Shown: positions 23,220 to 30,830, counted from the first letter of the stretch. The stretch: DNA of 38,148 nucleotides from a bacterium (GCA_027364665.1 DAHXOW010000044.1:1-38148), one strand, 5' to 3'. A program made the numbers and translations. Notes: generated from the letters alone by a model not told the origin.

Positions 23220-23606
23220 TTATGTCTTCTGTGCCGCTGGTTTACGGCCGGATCCGACTGTGATTCTTTTACCACGTTTTGCCCGCGAATTAGTTCTGGT
23301 TCTTTGCCCTCTTACAGGCAGGTTTTTTGCGTGCCTGCTACCGCGATAACTGCCAATTTCTTTTAATCTCTTAATATTTTGACTTACTTGCTGTTTCAGA
23401 TCACTTTCGACAACCAGACTTTTGTCAATTATCTGTCTGATCTTTTCAATTTCTTCTTCAGTCATTTCTTTGACCCTGGGATTACTGTCGATCTTCGCTT
23501 GTTTTAGAATATCGGCGGCTTTGGCTGAACCAATTCCGTGTATGTATGTCAGAGATACGGCTATTCTCTTTTCGTTTGGAATATTTATTCCGGCAATTCG
23601 TGCCAT
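23220..23606 (-). CDS. rpsM: 30S ribosomal protein uS13
   Basis: This 128-residue head protein forms bridges to the large subunit and contacts P-site tRNA. It begins MARIAGINIPNEKRIAVSL, has the helix-hairpin-helix TYIHGIGSAKAADIL, and ends in a basic tail (VRGQRTRTNSRAKRGKR, then KPAAQKT) that is slightly longer than usual. Two bases separate it from rpmJ. Confidence 0.97.
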   Translation of the reverse strand: MARIAGINIPNEKRIAVSLTYIHGIGSAKAADILKQAKIDSNPRVKEMTEEEIEKIRQIIDKSLVVESDLKQQVSQNIKRLKEIGSYRGSRHAKNLPVRGQRTRTNSRAKRGKRITVGSGRKPAAQKT

Positions 23607-23608
23607 TA

Positions 23609-23722
23609 TTAACCCTGCCTCTGTTTATGTTTTGGATTCTGGCAAAGCACTCTAACTACGCCCTCTCGACGTATGATTTTACAGTGATTACATATTGTTT
23701 TAACTGATGGTCTAACTTTCAT
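23609..23722 (-). CDS. rpmJ: 50S ribosomal protein bL36, zinc form
   Basis: This 37-residue protein was identified by direct translation: MKVRPSVKTICNHCKIIRRE, then GVVRVLCQNPKHKQRQG. The zinc ligands Cys11, Cys14, Cys27 and His32 are all present. It overlaps the end of infA by 11 bases and lies in the conserved infA-rpmJ-rpsM order. Confidence 0.97.
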   Translation of the reverse strand: MKVRPSVKTICNHCKIIRREGVVRVLCQNPKHKQRQG

Positions 23723-23966
23723 TTTGATTCTCTGGCTGTTTGTTGATCGGCAGGCGTCTGGTAATTCGTCCCTTTGTTAGGTCATAAACACTTAACTCAA
23801 CTATCACCCTATCACCAGGCAAAATTTTAATGAAATTCATTCTCATTTTGCCTGAGAGATGAGTCAAAATTGATTGGCCACTATCCAATTCGACCTTAAA
23901 AGTCGCACTAGGTAAAGCTTCCTGAACTTTGCCTTCCAGCTCAATTATCTCGTCTTTTGGAGTCAA
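23712..23966 (-). CDS. infA: Translation initiation factor IF-1
   Basis: This 84-residue OB-fold protein has the IF-1 core: IIELEGKVQEALPSATFKVE, HLSGKMRMNFIKILPGDRV and LSVYDLTKGRITRRL. It blocks the A site during initiation. It has a C-terminal extension of about ten residues. The start is TTG at 23966; a stop lies two codons upstream in frame and no ATG is available. AAGGA lies directly against the TTG, too close for a normal Shine-Dalgarno contact. Two tandem promoters lie in the 247-base gap upstream. Confidence 0.94.
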   Translation of the reverse strand: MTPKDEIIELEGKVQEALPSATFKVELDSGQSILTHLSGKMRMNFIKILPGDRVIVELSVYDLTKGRITRRLPINKQPENQNES

Positions 23967-23994
23967 TCCTTATGCCTACTTTGTTACGAAGAAA

Positions 23995-24023
23995 ATATTA
24001 ACACATGCTTATTGATTTTGCAA
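23995..24023 (-). promoter_or_regulatory. Proximal infA promoter
   Basis: On the minus strand TTGCAA (24018-24023) and TAATAT (23995-24000), the latter preceded by an extended TGT, are 17 bases apart. Transcription would begin near 23988, about 20 bases before the TTG start. Confidence 0.5.
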
Positions 24024-24113
24024 GTCACATACTTATTACAAACAGGAAAAATGTTATCCGGGGCAAATTTCGCTCAGCTTGTTAGATTTTATGATTAATA
24101 TTTTTAAATTCGG

Positions 24114-24142
24114 ATTCTAAATTCCTTAGTGTTTTGTCACAA
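24114..24142 (-). promoter_or_regulatory. Distal infA promoter
   Basis: On the minus strand TTGTGA (24137-24142) and TAGAAT (24114-24119) are exactly 17 bases apart; the -10 matches consensus at five of six positions. It would give a leader of about 140 bases. Confidence 0.5.
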
Positions 24143-24213
24143 CCACTGTCATAAGATGAGTACCTTATTATGTTATTTTTTTTCAGATTGCAGACAGATG
24201 AAAACTAAGTTTT

Positions 24214-24987
24214 CTAGGTAAGGACACGGTGTCCTTTATCGGTCACCAGAACAGTATGTTCGAAATGGGCTGATAGCGACCCGTCCAAAGTTCTTACGGT
24301 CCAATTATCTGATTCTGTGCGGATTCTCCAGTCGCCGGTTGTGGCCATTGGTTCAATGGCAATTGTTTGACCGGTTTCCAAGACAGGACCGTCTCCCTGT
24401 TTTCCGAAATTTGGAATGTTCGGTTTTTCGTGGACAGCGTGTCCGACTCCGTGTCCAACCAAATCACGGATTACTCCTAGGCCGTTTTTTTCCAATTCGT
24501 TTTGTATTGCCTGACTGATTTGTCCTATATTGTTACCGGGTTTAACCTGACTGATACCGGCCTGAAGTGACTTGTATGTTGAAATCATCAGCTTCTCAAT
24601 TTTATTTAAGTTCGTTTTTGTTTTTAATTGATCAACGGTAATTATCCGGCCCTGATTGAGCCAGATCGTGGTTGCACTGTCCGTGTAGGCTCCATGATAA
24701 TTAACTCCGGCATCAATACTTATTAAATCGCCGTCACGAACTTGTCGTTTGGAAGGTATTCCATGAACAATTTGGTCATTAAAAGACAGGCATAGTGTTG
24801 CTGGAAAGCCTTGAAAATATTTAAACGCTGGTTTCCCGCCAGACTTTATTATCAGGTTTTCGGCTAATTTATCTAGTTCTAATCCACTGACTCCAATCCG
24901 AACATGATTGATAACTTCTTTTATAACCTGATTTAATATTTTTCCCGATTGTTCCATCAATTCGATGTGTGACGAACTATTTTCCAT
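24214..24987 (-). CDS. map: Methionine aminopeptidase, type I
   Basis: This 257-residue metalloenzyme removes the initiator Met from nascent proteins. The metal and catalytic residues are visible in IVHGIPS (His), ISIDAGVNYHGAYTDSATT (two Asp), GHGVGHAVHEKPNIP (His), IAIEPM (Glu) and FEHTVLVTD (His and following strand). There is no N-terminal zinc-finger extension. It overlaps adk by 11 bases. The secY-adk-map order is typical, apart from the LysM gene inserted before adk. Confidence 0.96.
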   Translation of the reverse strand: MENSSSHIELMEQSGKILNQVIKEVINHVRIGVSGLELDKLAENLIIKSGGKPAFKYFQGFPATLCLSFNDQIVHGIPSKRQVRDGDLISIDAGVNYHGAYTDSATTIWLNQGRIITVDQLKTKTNLNKIEKLMISTYKSLQAGISQVKPGNNIGQISQAIQNELEKNGLGVIRDLVGHGVGHAVHEKPNIPNFGKQGDGPVLETGQTIAIEPMATTGDWRIRTESDNWTVRTLDGSLSAHFEHTVLVTDKGHRVLT

Positions 24988-25660
24988 TTGTATTGGTCCT
25001 TGGATTATTCTGATTGATCGCTATTTCAATTTGTTCGGCTATTTGTGAAATTGTCGGGCTGGCGTCGATCATTACCAACTCGGAACTTTGCTTCAAATAA
25101 TTAATTAACGGTTCTGTTTCCTGATGGTATAGATTTAGTCTGGTTTGAATAGCCTCTGCCGTATCATCTGTTCTTTTGATTAAGGGATAACCGTCGTATG
25201 GACAACGTCCAAAACGATATGTTATTTTTGCCAATAAACTGAGATTTTTTACTTCCTCACCGTAAACCGTTGTTTGGCAATGTGAACAAATTAGACGATT
25301 AGTTAGTCTCTTTATGCTCAGTGAGTCACTTAACTCAAGATAAAGAACAAGCCGGTGATAATCCTTTAAGTGCTGAATAATGAATCTGGCTTGCTCAATG
25401 TTGCGTGGGTATCCGTCGAACAGCAAATTTGCTTTGGGATGTTTTTGAATTATTTCGACAACTGATTTATCCAGAATTTGGTCAGATAACAATTGTCCGG
25501 CTTTGATTTCTTCCCTGATTTCCTTGTGTTTTTTAGCTAATTTTCTGGCTATATCGCCACCCGCGATGCTGATAAACCGATGACGTTCAAGTAAAATACT
25601 TGCCTGTGTCCCTTTGCCGCTGCCTTGTGGTCCGATCAAAAAAACCGCTAATTTCTCCAT
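24977..25660 (-). CDS. adk: Adenylate kinase with zinc-type LID
   Basis: This 227-residue kinase interconverts AMP, ADP and ATP. The P-loop is GPQGSGKGTQ (10-19), the AMP-binding part has FDGYPRNIEQA, and the LID carries CSHC and CPYDGYPLIKRTDD, a Cys3-Asp-type zinc site as in Gram-positive enzymes. One departure is SIAGGDIAR, where most adenylate kinases have an STGDMLR-like sequence; the Thr that contacts AMP is Gly35 here. It starts 17 bases after the LysM gene. Confidence 0.94.
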   Translation of the reverse strand: MEKLAVFLIGPQGSGKGTQASILLERHRFISIAGGDIARKLAKKHKEIREEIKAGQLLSDQILDKSVVEIIQKHPKANLLFDGYPRNIEQARFIIQHLKDYHRLVLYLELSDSLSIKRLTNRLICSHCQTTVYGEEVKNLSLLAKITYRFGRCPYDGYPLIKRTDDTAEAIQTRLNLYHQETEPLINYLKQSSELVMIDASPTISQIAEQIEIAINQNNPRTNTNGK

Positions 25661-25677
25661 GATCTTAATTTAGCACA

Positions 25678-26319
25678 TCAAAAGGGTGCCGTCACTTTTA
25701 CGGGAGACCAAACACCTTTCGGGCCTTTTTCCAGCGGTTGATCCAAATAGACTGTATATAAAATACCGTTATGTGTTACTTCAACGACAGCAGTTCCGTT
25801 GTTATAATCAATTGACTTTTGAACATACAAATCACCGGCGGCGAATTGAAATTGAGCTAGCAGTGGAGACATTTCTACTACTTCAGTCGGAACCAATCGG
25901 TAGGCAAGCTGACCGGTTCCGGCATCCGCATAACTCTGAGCTTCCTGTAGAACTTGTTTTTCCTCATCGTCTGGGGTAATTATGTAGGTTTTGGCTTGAA
26001 TCGTAAAAGCTTCGTTTTTATCAGGAATTTTTAAAATTTGGCCGGCTTCCAGATTAGCGTTGTCCGATAAGCCATTGAATTTGGCAATGGTGTCCCAAGG
26101 TATATAAAAGTGTTGGCCAATAGTATACAAACTGTCGCCTGTCTGGACAGTGTATAAACTATAAGTCGGACTGGCTGCTTTGTTAGAAACAGTTGTTATG
26201 ACGGTATTTTTTTTGGTGACGGGTTGTTTTTTGGCTGGCTGGTGATTTTTATAAAGCAGGTACACTAAAATTGCCGCAACAATAATTGCCGAAATTAATA
26301 AAATGCGATGACTCTTCAC
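25678..26319 (-). CDS. Membrane-anchored LysM protein
   Basis: This 213-residue protein has one N-terminal membrane helix (about 5-22, LLISAIIVAAILVYLLY), a Pro/Lys/Thr-rich linker and a LysM domain near 53-97 (YTVQTGDSLYTIGQHFYIPW, then NANLEAGQILKIP). A C-terminal domain of about 110 residues follows (YADAGTGQLAYRLVPTEVVE, then VVEVTHNGILYTVYLD). LysM binds N-acetylglucosamine-containing glycans, so it should hold peptidoglycan from the outer face of the membrane. The C-terminal domain is unknown to me. The start is GTG at 26319, six bases after a consensus -10. It interrupts the usual secY-adk order. Confidence 0.85.
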   Translation of the reverse strand: MKSHRILLISAIIVAAILVYLLYKNHQPAKKQPVTKKNTVITTVSNKAASPTYSLYTVQTGDSLYTIGQHFYIPWDTIAKFNGLSDNANLEAGQILKIPDKNEAFTIQAKTYIITPDDEEKQVLQEAQSYADAGTGQLAYRLVPTEVVEMSPLLAQFQFAAGDLYVQKSIDYNNGTAVVEVTHNGILYTVYLDQPLEKGPKGVWSPVKVTAPF

Positions 26320-26325
26320 GCCAAA

Positions 26326-26334
26326 ATTATATCA
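26326..26334 (-). promoter_or_regulatory. Leaderless extended -10 promoter of the LysM gene
   Basis: On the minus strand TGA-TATAAT is a perfect -10 with the TG extension. Exactly six bases follow before the GTG start at 26319, so the first transcribed base should be the G of GTG. It lies between the secY stop and the LysM start, in a gap of 20 bases, and partly inside the secY 3' flank. Confidence 0.6.
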
Positions 26335-26339
26335 AAGAT

Positions 26340-27641
26340 TTAATATTTATCGTAACTACTCATAACTAGTTGAGCATCAATTTGCATCATTGTCTCAATA
26401 ATTACTGCCACGACAATTAAAATCCCGGTTCCTCCCAAAACAAGGCTTTGGTCTCCGGTCCATAATGGGACGATCACCGGCAAAATAGCTACTAAGCCTA
26501 AGAAAATTGAACCTATAAAAGTAATTCTGGATACTACAGATCCGATATATTTAGCAGTTTCCTGCCCTGGTCTTATTCCTGGGATAAATCCGCTTTGTTT
26601 TTGCAAATTCTCGGCAATCTGAGTCGGGTTCAAAATAATTGCCGTGTAAAAATAGGTGAAGAAAATAGTTAGAATAAAATAACTAATACCATAAACCAAA
26701 GCATTTGTTTGAGAGGAAAATGTATTGGCTAACCAGGTCGCAGAAACGGCTAACCAATGCGTCTTGACGTTTTCCAAAAATCTTCCGAGTAATTGTGGCA
26801 CCATTAGAACAGAAATTGCGAAGATAATCGGTATCACGCCGGCAGTAGTAACTTTGATTGGCAAATATGTGCTTTGGCTGTCTTGCGTAGTTAGCCCCGT
26901 CGATCTTCTGGCATAAATGACCGGTATTTTCCTGATGGCATCGTTCATGGCAACAATGATCACAATTAATATAATGGCCGCTAAAACGAAAGCTAGAGTT
27001 GAGTATAATTGTTGAAAATCAATTGATCCGCCAGTAAAGATCAGAGTATATTTCTGAATCACGGTTGTTGGGATACTGGCTAAAATGCCAAAAGTGATTA
27101 TTAACGAAACTCCATTACCTATTCCGTTTTCTGAAATTATTTCTCCGATCCAAAGCATTAGCATTGTTCCGGCTGTTGCTGTTGCCAACATGGAAACCAA
27201 TTGCGGAGTTGTCCACGAGGCGATGATGCCCTGATTTTTTAACAACAGAAACATCGCGTAAGCTTGTATAACAGCCAGTGGAGCGGTTAGATAGCGCATG
27301 TATTGATTGACTTTTTGCTGTCCATAATCACCCTCTTTAGACAATGCGTCTAAGGAAGGAATAACCGTACCGAGTAATTGAATGATGATTGTTGCAGTAA
27401 TGTAAGGTCCGACTGACATCAAGACAATAGAAAATTGTGCCAGTGAACCGCCCGAGAAAATATTTAGCAAGCCAAAAGCTTGATTCTGCGGATTACTAAA
27501 GAAGTTTTGTAGGCTCGTTTGGGTAACTGCAGACAAAGGAATATGGACCAAAATACGAGTCACTAACAAAAGAACTGTTGTAACAATCAGTCGCTGACGA
27601 AGTTCACTTTTGATAAGTAATTTTTGCCAGAATGATAACAC
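26340..27641 (-). CDS. secY: Protein translocase subunit SecY
   Basis: This 433-residue protein has ten membrane helices and forms the channel for secreted and membrane proteins with SecE. Conserved parts include the plug region near residues 55-75 (FGLLNIFSGGSLAQFSIVLM), LSKEGDYGQQKVNQYMRYLT, the cytoplasmic loop RKIPVIYARRSTG and GFIPGIRPGQETAKYI near the C-terminus. The start is GTG, four bases after rplO and without a Shine-Dalgarno sequence, so translation probably depends on coupling. Confidence 0.97.
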   Translation of the reverse strand: MLSFWQKLLIKSELRQRLIVTTVLLLVTRILVHIPLSAVTQTSLQNFFSNPQNQAFGLLNIFSGGSLAQFSIVLMSVGPYITATIIIQLLGTVIPSLDALSKEGDYGQQKVNQYMRYLTAPLAVIQAYAMFLLLKNQGIIASWTTPQLVSMLATATAGTMLMLWIGEIISENGIGNGVSLIITFGILASIPTTVIQKYTLIFTGGSIDFQQLYSTLAFVLAAIILIVIIVAMNDAIRKIPVIYARRSTGLTTQDSQSTYLPIKVTTAGVIPIIFAISVLMVPQLLGRFLENVKTHWLAVSATWLANTFSSQTNALVYGISYFILTIFFTYFYTAIILNPTQIAENLQKQSGFIPGIRPGQETAKYIGSVVSRITFIGSIFLGLVAILPVIVPLWTGDQSLVLGGTGILIVVAVIIETMMQIDAQLVMSSYDKY

Positions 27642-27645
27642 TTTA

Positions 27646-28044
27646 TTAAATATTCTTTAGTTTGTGACTGGTTAATAAATCATCTGCTAAATTAAATTTG
27701 GCGGTCATCTGAGTAGCGCCGATAATCTTAACCGGACGATCGATTCGTTCGATTAGTTTTTTATCCCAGAGCAATTCTTTAGTAATGGTTGTATTTTCTT
27801 CAAAAATATCTTGTAGTTGCTTCCAGCTAACAGTTTGCGGTTTATGAATTCGGCTAACCGTACCGTGAATCTTAGGCAGTCGTTGCATTAATGGAGTCTG
27901 TCCACCCTCGAATCTTTTTGGAATACGATAGCCTGCTCTCGATTTCTGGCCTTTTGTTCCCCGACCGGCGGTTTTTCCACCACCAGCAGAGATGCCGCGC
28001 CCTAAACGTTGTTTTTTAATAGTATGAATTCCAACCTGGTTCAA
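27646..28044 (-). CDS. rplO: 50S ribosomal protein uL15
   Basis: This 132-residue protein has the basic glycine-rich N-terminus (KKQRLGRGISAGGGKTAGRG, then GQKSRAGYRIPKRFEGGQTP) that runs deep into 23S rRNA, and a small C-terminal domain (VKIIGATQMTAKFNL). It is shorter than E. coli uL15 (144). Its ATG overlaps the rpsE stop by four bases, leaving no room for rpmD, which normally lies between them. Confidence 0.97.
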   Translation of the reverse strand: MNQVGIHTIKKQRLGRGISAGGGKTAGRGTKGQKSRAGYRIPKRFEGGQTPLMQRLPKIHGTVSRIHKPQTVSWKQLQDIFEENTTITKELLWDKKLIERIDRPVKIIGATQMTAKFNLADDLLTSHKLKNI

Positions 28045-28496
28045 CTGGTTCCTTTCTTCTGATGAAATTTTTGCAAAGCCAGAACGGTAGCCGCAACAAT
28101 GTTAACGGAGTTGCTTGACCCGAGTGATTTGCTCAAAATATTTTTAATACCAGCTAATTCGACCACTGCTCTGACTGCGCCTCCGGCGATAACAGAGGTA
28201 CCTTTCCCTGCTGGCATTAAAATTACTTTGGCTCCAGCGTGTTTCGCTTCAACTTCATGAGGAATTGTTTCATTTATGATCGGTATTTCGATTAATTGTT
28301 TTTTAGCTGTGCTGACAGCTTTTGTGGTGGCTGACATAACGTCACCTGCCTTACCGAGGCCATAACCCACCCTGCCTTTTTTGTCACCGATAACAACCAA
28401 GACCCTCGAGCGCATTCTTCGTCCGCCTTTTACCACTCTTGAAACACGGTCAACGCTGACAACTTTCTCCTCAAATTCCTTATTTGGTTTATCCAT
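28041..28496 (-). CDS. rpsE: 30S ribosomal protein uS5
   Basis: This 151-residue protein helps decoding accuracy and mRNA unwinding at the entry channel. It has EKVVSVDRVSRVVKGGRRMR, VVIGDKKGRVGYGLGKAGDV and the C-terminal domain AGKGTSVIAGGAVRAVVELA. The length is a little below E. coli (167) because both tails are short. It starts 15 bases after rplR. Confidence 0.97.
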   Translation of the reverse strand: MDKPNKEFEEKVVSVDRVSRVVKGGRRMRSRVLVVIGDKKGRVGYGLGKAGDVMSATTKAVSTAKKQLIEIPIINETIPHEVEAKHAGAKVILMPAGKGTSVIAGGAVRAVVELAGIKNILSKSLGSSNSVNIVAATVLALQKFHQKKGTS

Positions 28497-28511
28497 TTTT
28501 TCTCCGTCGAT

Positions 28512-28805
28512 TTAAAACTTAAGGCCTTTTAATCTGGCCCCTTCAGCTAAAGCCTTGATTCGTCCGTGATAACGAAAGTGGCCACGATCAAATTTAATTG
28601 CCTCTTCCTTTAGTTTTCCTGCTGACTCGGCAATAAGTTGGCCAACCCGATTGGCTTTTTCGGTTTTATTAATTTTTTCGGTAATTTTTCTATCATCTGC
28701 GGCTGCCAATGTGTGTCCTTTTGCATCGTCGATCAACTGAGCATAAATATGCTTGCTTGAACGAAATACCGATAATCTAAGTCTTTGTGTCTTACCTTTG
28801 ATCAT
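28512..28805 (-). CDS. rplR: 50S ribosomal protein uL18, N-terminally short
   Basis: This 97-residue 5S rRNA-binding protein has the core RLRLSVFRSSKHIYAQLIDD, then HTLAAADDRKI and the C-terminal FDRGHFRYHGRIKALAEGAR. Usual uL18 is 115-120 residues; about 20 basic residues before the first strand, which normally lie along 5S rRNA, are absent. The start is firm because the rplF stop is one base upstream and no in-frame start precedes it outside rplF. Confidence 0.95.
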   Translation of the reverse strand: MIKGKTQRLRLSVFRSSKHIYAQLIDDAKGHTLAAADDRKITEKINKTEKANRVGQLIAESAGKLKEEAIKFDRGHFRYHGRIKALAEGARLKGLKF

Positions 28806-28806
28806 T

Positions 28807-29343
28807 TTATGCCTTTGTTGCTTTTCCTGCTTTTCTTAATACGATTTCACCAACGTAACGTATCCCTTTACCTTTGTAGGGTTCCGGTTTCTTTAAGGCT
28901 CTTATTTGGGCTGCGGCTTCACCGACTCTGGCTTTATCGATGCCACTTATTGAAATTATGTTTTTTTCAACTTTAAAATGTATTTGGTCTGGTTGTTTAA
29001 TTTTAATCGGATGCGAAAAACCCAAATTTAAAATTAATTCATCACCTTGTATTGCGGCTCGGTAACCAACGCCCTGTATTTCCAATTGGACGTTATATCC
29101 TTTAGTAACGCCTGTGATCATATTGGCAATCAAGGTACGCATTAAGCCGTGTTGTGCTCTGGAAAAGTCGCTGTCATCTTTTCGATTAACCAAAAGCAGA
29201 TTGTTCTTTGTCTCAAATGTAATTTCCTCAGGTAATTTTTGCTGCAGCTGGCCGTTTGGTCCATGAACCGAACAAATCAGGCCATTTTTCTCAATCGTTA
29301 CCTGATCAGGTATAATTATTGGTTGTTTTCCGATGCGGGACAT
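28807..29343 (-). CDS. rplF: 50S ribosomal protein uL6
   Basis: This 178-residue protein has two related alpha/beta domains. The N-terminus is MSRIGKQPIIIPDQVTIEKN and the second domain ends KKPEPYKGKGIRYVGEIVLR, the usual uL6 rRNA-binding end. It lies near the factor-binding site of the large subunit. It starts eight bases after rpsH, and its length equals E. coli uL6. Confidence 0.97.
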   Translation of the reverse strand: MSRIGKQPIIIPDQVTIEKNGLICSVHGPNGQLQQKLPEEITFETKNNLLLVNRKDDSDFSRAQHGLMRTLIANMITGVTKGYNVQLEIQGVGYRAAIQGDELILNLGFSHPIKIKQPDQIHFKVEKNIISISGIDKARVGEAAAQIRALKKPEPYKGKGIRYVGEIVLRKAGKATKA

Positions 29344-29351
29344 ATTTACTC

Positions 29352-29762
29352 CTACCAGACTTCACAGATTACTTCGCCGCCCATATGCTTAGAAAAAGCT
29401 TCTTTCCCGGTAACCAAGCCGGACGAAGTCGAAATAATAACTGTTCCGTTGCCACGAAGTGGTCTGGGAATTCTTTGATGGTCTACATAGACTCGTCGGC
29501 CCGGCTTACTGATGCGCTTAATCGAATGTACGGCAGGCTCAGTAGTATTATTGGTCTTCCCGGTAAACTTTAAGGTAAGTATTAATCTGGCAACTGGCTT
29601 AGCAGTTTTATCGATTTGGACAGATTCTAAAAAACCCTCTTTTTTAAGAATATCGGCTATTGCCAACTTTAATTTCGAATACGTTACATTAACCGTTTCT
29701 TTTCTGTTGCTGGCAGCATTTCGGATTATCGTTAAAAAATTTGCGACTGGATCAGTAATCAT
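29352..29762 (-). CDS. rpsH: 30S ribosomal protein uS8
   Basis: This 136-residue protein binds helix 21 of 16S rRNA; in E. coli it also represses the spc operon. It begins MITDPVANFLTIIRNAAS. I chose the ATG at 29762 because it matches the family N-terminus and has AGGAG at the right spacing; the upstream in-frame GTG-like start at 29777 overlaps rpsZ. The C-terminus has GNGTVIISTSSGLVTGKEA and ends GGEVICEVW. Confidence 0.97.
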   Translation of the reverse strand: MITDPVANFLTIIRNAASNRKETVNVTYSKLKLAIADILKKEGFLESVQIDKTAKPVARLILTLKFTGKTNNTTEPAVHSIKRISKPGRRVYVDHQRIPRPLRGNGTVIISTSSGLVTGKEAFSKHMGGEVICEVW

Positions 29763-29770
29763 TATTTCTC

Positions 29771-29956
29771 CTACCAACTTGACTTAGTAATACCTGGTAA
29801 TTGGCCGTTGGAAGCCAATTCGCGGAAGCAAATACGGCACAATTCAAAATCTCGCATAACCGCCCGTGGCCGACCACAAACCCGGCAACGGCGAATGATC
29901 CGGGTTGAAAATTTGGGAGGACGACTTGCTTTAACGATCATCGAACGTCTGGCCAT
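29771..29956 (-). CDS. rpsZ: 30S ribosomal protein uS14, zinc form (type Z)
   Basis: This 61-residue protein is the short, zinc-binding form with Cys24, Cys27, Cys40 and Cys43 (RRCRVCGRPRAV and FELCRICFRELA) and ends GQLPGITKSSW. The zinc-free form of E. coli is 101 residues. Its start is directly adjacent to the rplE stop. Confidence 0.98.
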   Translation of the reverse strand: MARRSMIVKASRPPKFSTRIIRRCRVCGRPRAVMRDFELCRICFRELASNGQLPGITKSSW

Positions 29957-30508
29957 TTATGCTCCTTCCTGATTTTTCGTAAAAGGAAAACCGAGTTTTT
30001 CAAGTAACGCCATACCTTCAGAATTTGATTTGGCGCTGGTCTGGATACTTATTTCTAGACCATGTATTGTTTTGATTGACTCATATGAAATCTCATTAAA
30101 ATATGATTGTTCTCTAAATGCCAGGGTATAATTTCCATGGCCGTCAAATGAGCGTCTTGATAATCCTCTAAAATCGCGAACCCGGGGAATTGTAATACTG
30201 ATTAATTTTTCCAAAAAATCGTACATTTTTTCGCCTCTAAGCGTCACCATAGCACCGACTATTTGGTTTTGACGTATTTTAAAGGCGGCAATAGCTTTTT
30301 TGGCTTTTGTTAATACGGGTTTTTGTCCAGAGATTAAGCTCAAGTTTTTAACAATCTCGTCTTTTGTTTGAGCATTGTTCATCTCGCCCCTTCCGACGTT
30401 TATAACAACTTTGATCAATCCCGGAATTAATTCTCGATTCGGGTAAGAAAACTCTTTCTGCAATTCTGGGACAACTTCCTTTTGATATTTTTCTTTTAAA
30501 CTATTCAT
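29957..30508 (-). CDS. rplE: 50S ribosomal protein uL5
   Basis: This 183-residue protein binds 5S rRNA and contacts P-site tRNA. It begins MNSLKEKYQKEVVPELQKEF and has KVVINVGRGEMNNAQTKDEI, AIAAFKIRQNQIVGAMVTLR and RDFRGLSRRSFDGHGNYTL. The start at 30508 is four bases after the rplX stop; a longer frame to 30601 lies inside rplX and lacks family similarity there. Confidence 0.97.
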   Translation of the reverse strand: MNSLKEKYQKEVVPELQKEFSYPNRELIPGLIKVVINVGRGEMNNAQTKDEIVKNLSLISGQKPVLTKAKKAIAAFKIRQNQIVGAMVTLRGEKMYDFLEKLISITIPRVRDFRGLSRRSFDGHGNYTLAFREQSYFNEISYESIKTIHGLEISIQTSAKSNSEGMALLEKLGFPFTKNQEGA

Positions 30509-30512
30509 AATT

Positions 30513-30830
30513 TTAATCCAAGATTTCTTTACATTGCCGACATATTCTAACACGTTTACCGTCATCGAGCAATCTGTGGCCGACTCGCGCTCTGCGACCA
30601 CAATGTGGGCAGACGATCGCTAAATTGGAAATATTAATCGGGCGTTCAACTTCTTGTATTCCACCCTGAGGTAAATTATTGCTTGGTCTTAAATGACGTT
30701 TAACCAGATTTAATTTTTCAACTAAAACAAGGCGTTCTTTCGGAAAGACTCTGGTTACTTTTCCTTTTTTCCCTTTGTCTTTGCCTGTTAAGACATAAAC
30801 ATTATCGTCTTTATGAATTTTAACATTCAT
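30513..30830 (-). CDS. rplX: 50S ribosomal protein uL24
   Basis: This 105-residue assembly initiator has the KOW motif (DDNVYVLTGKDKGKKGKVTR). The C-terminal zinc-ribbon-like part CPHCGRRARVGHRLLDDGKR followed by CRQC is seen in many bacteria but not in E. coli. One base separates it from rplN. Confidence 0.97.
   Translation of the reverse strand: MNVKIHKDDNVYVLTGKDKGKKGKVTRVFPKERLVLVEKLNLVKRHLRPSNNLPQGGIQEVERPINISNLAIVCPHCGRRARVGHRLLDDGKRVRICRQCKEILD

Larger units (their letters stand above)
23967..24213. other. 247-bp regulatory gap between map and infA
   Basis: No gene is present. The gap carries two minus-strand promoters (24114-24142 and 23995-24023) that would drive infA-rpmJ-rpsM-rpsK-rpsD-rpoA and beyond. 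A small AT-rich hairpin GAAAAC/GTTTTC (24200-24214) lies at the map stop. This is the longest gene-free stretch in the 25-kb minus-strand run. Confidence 0.6.
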
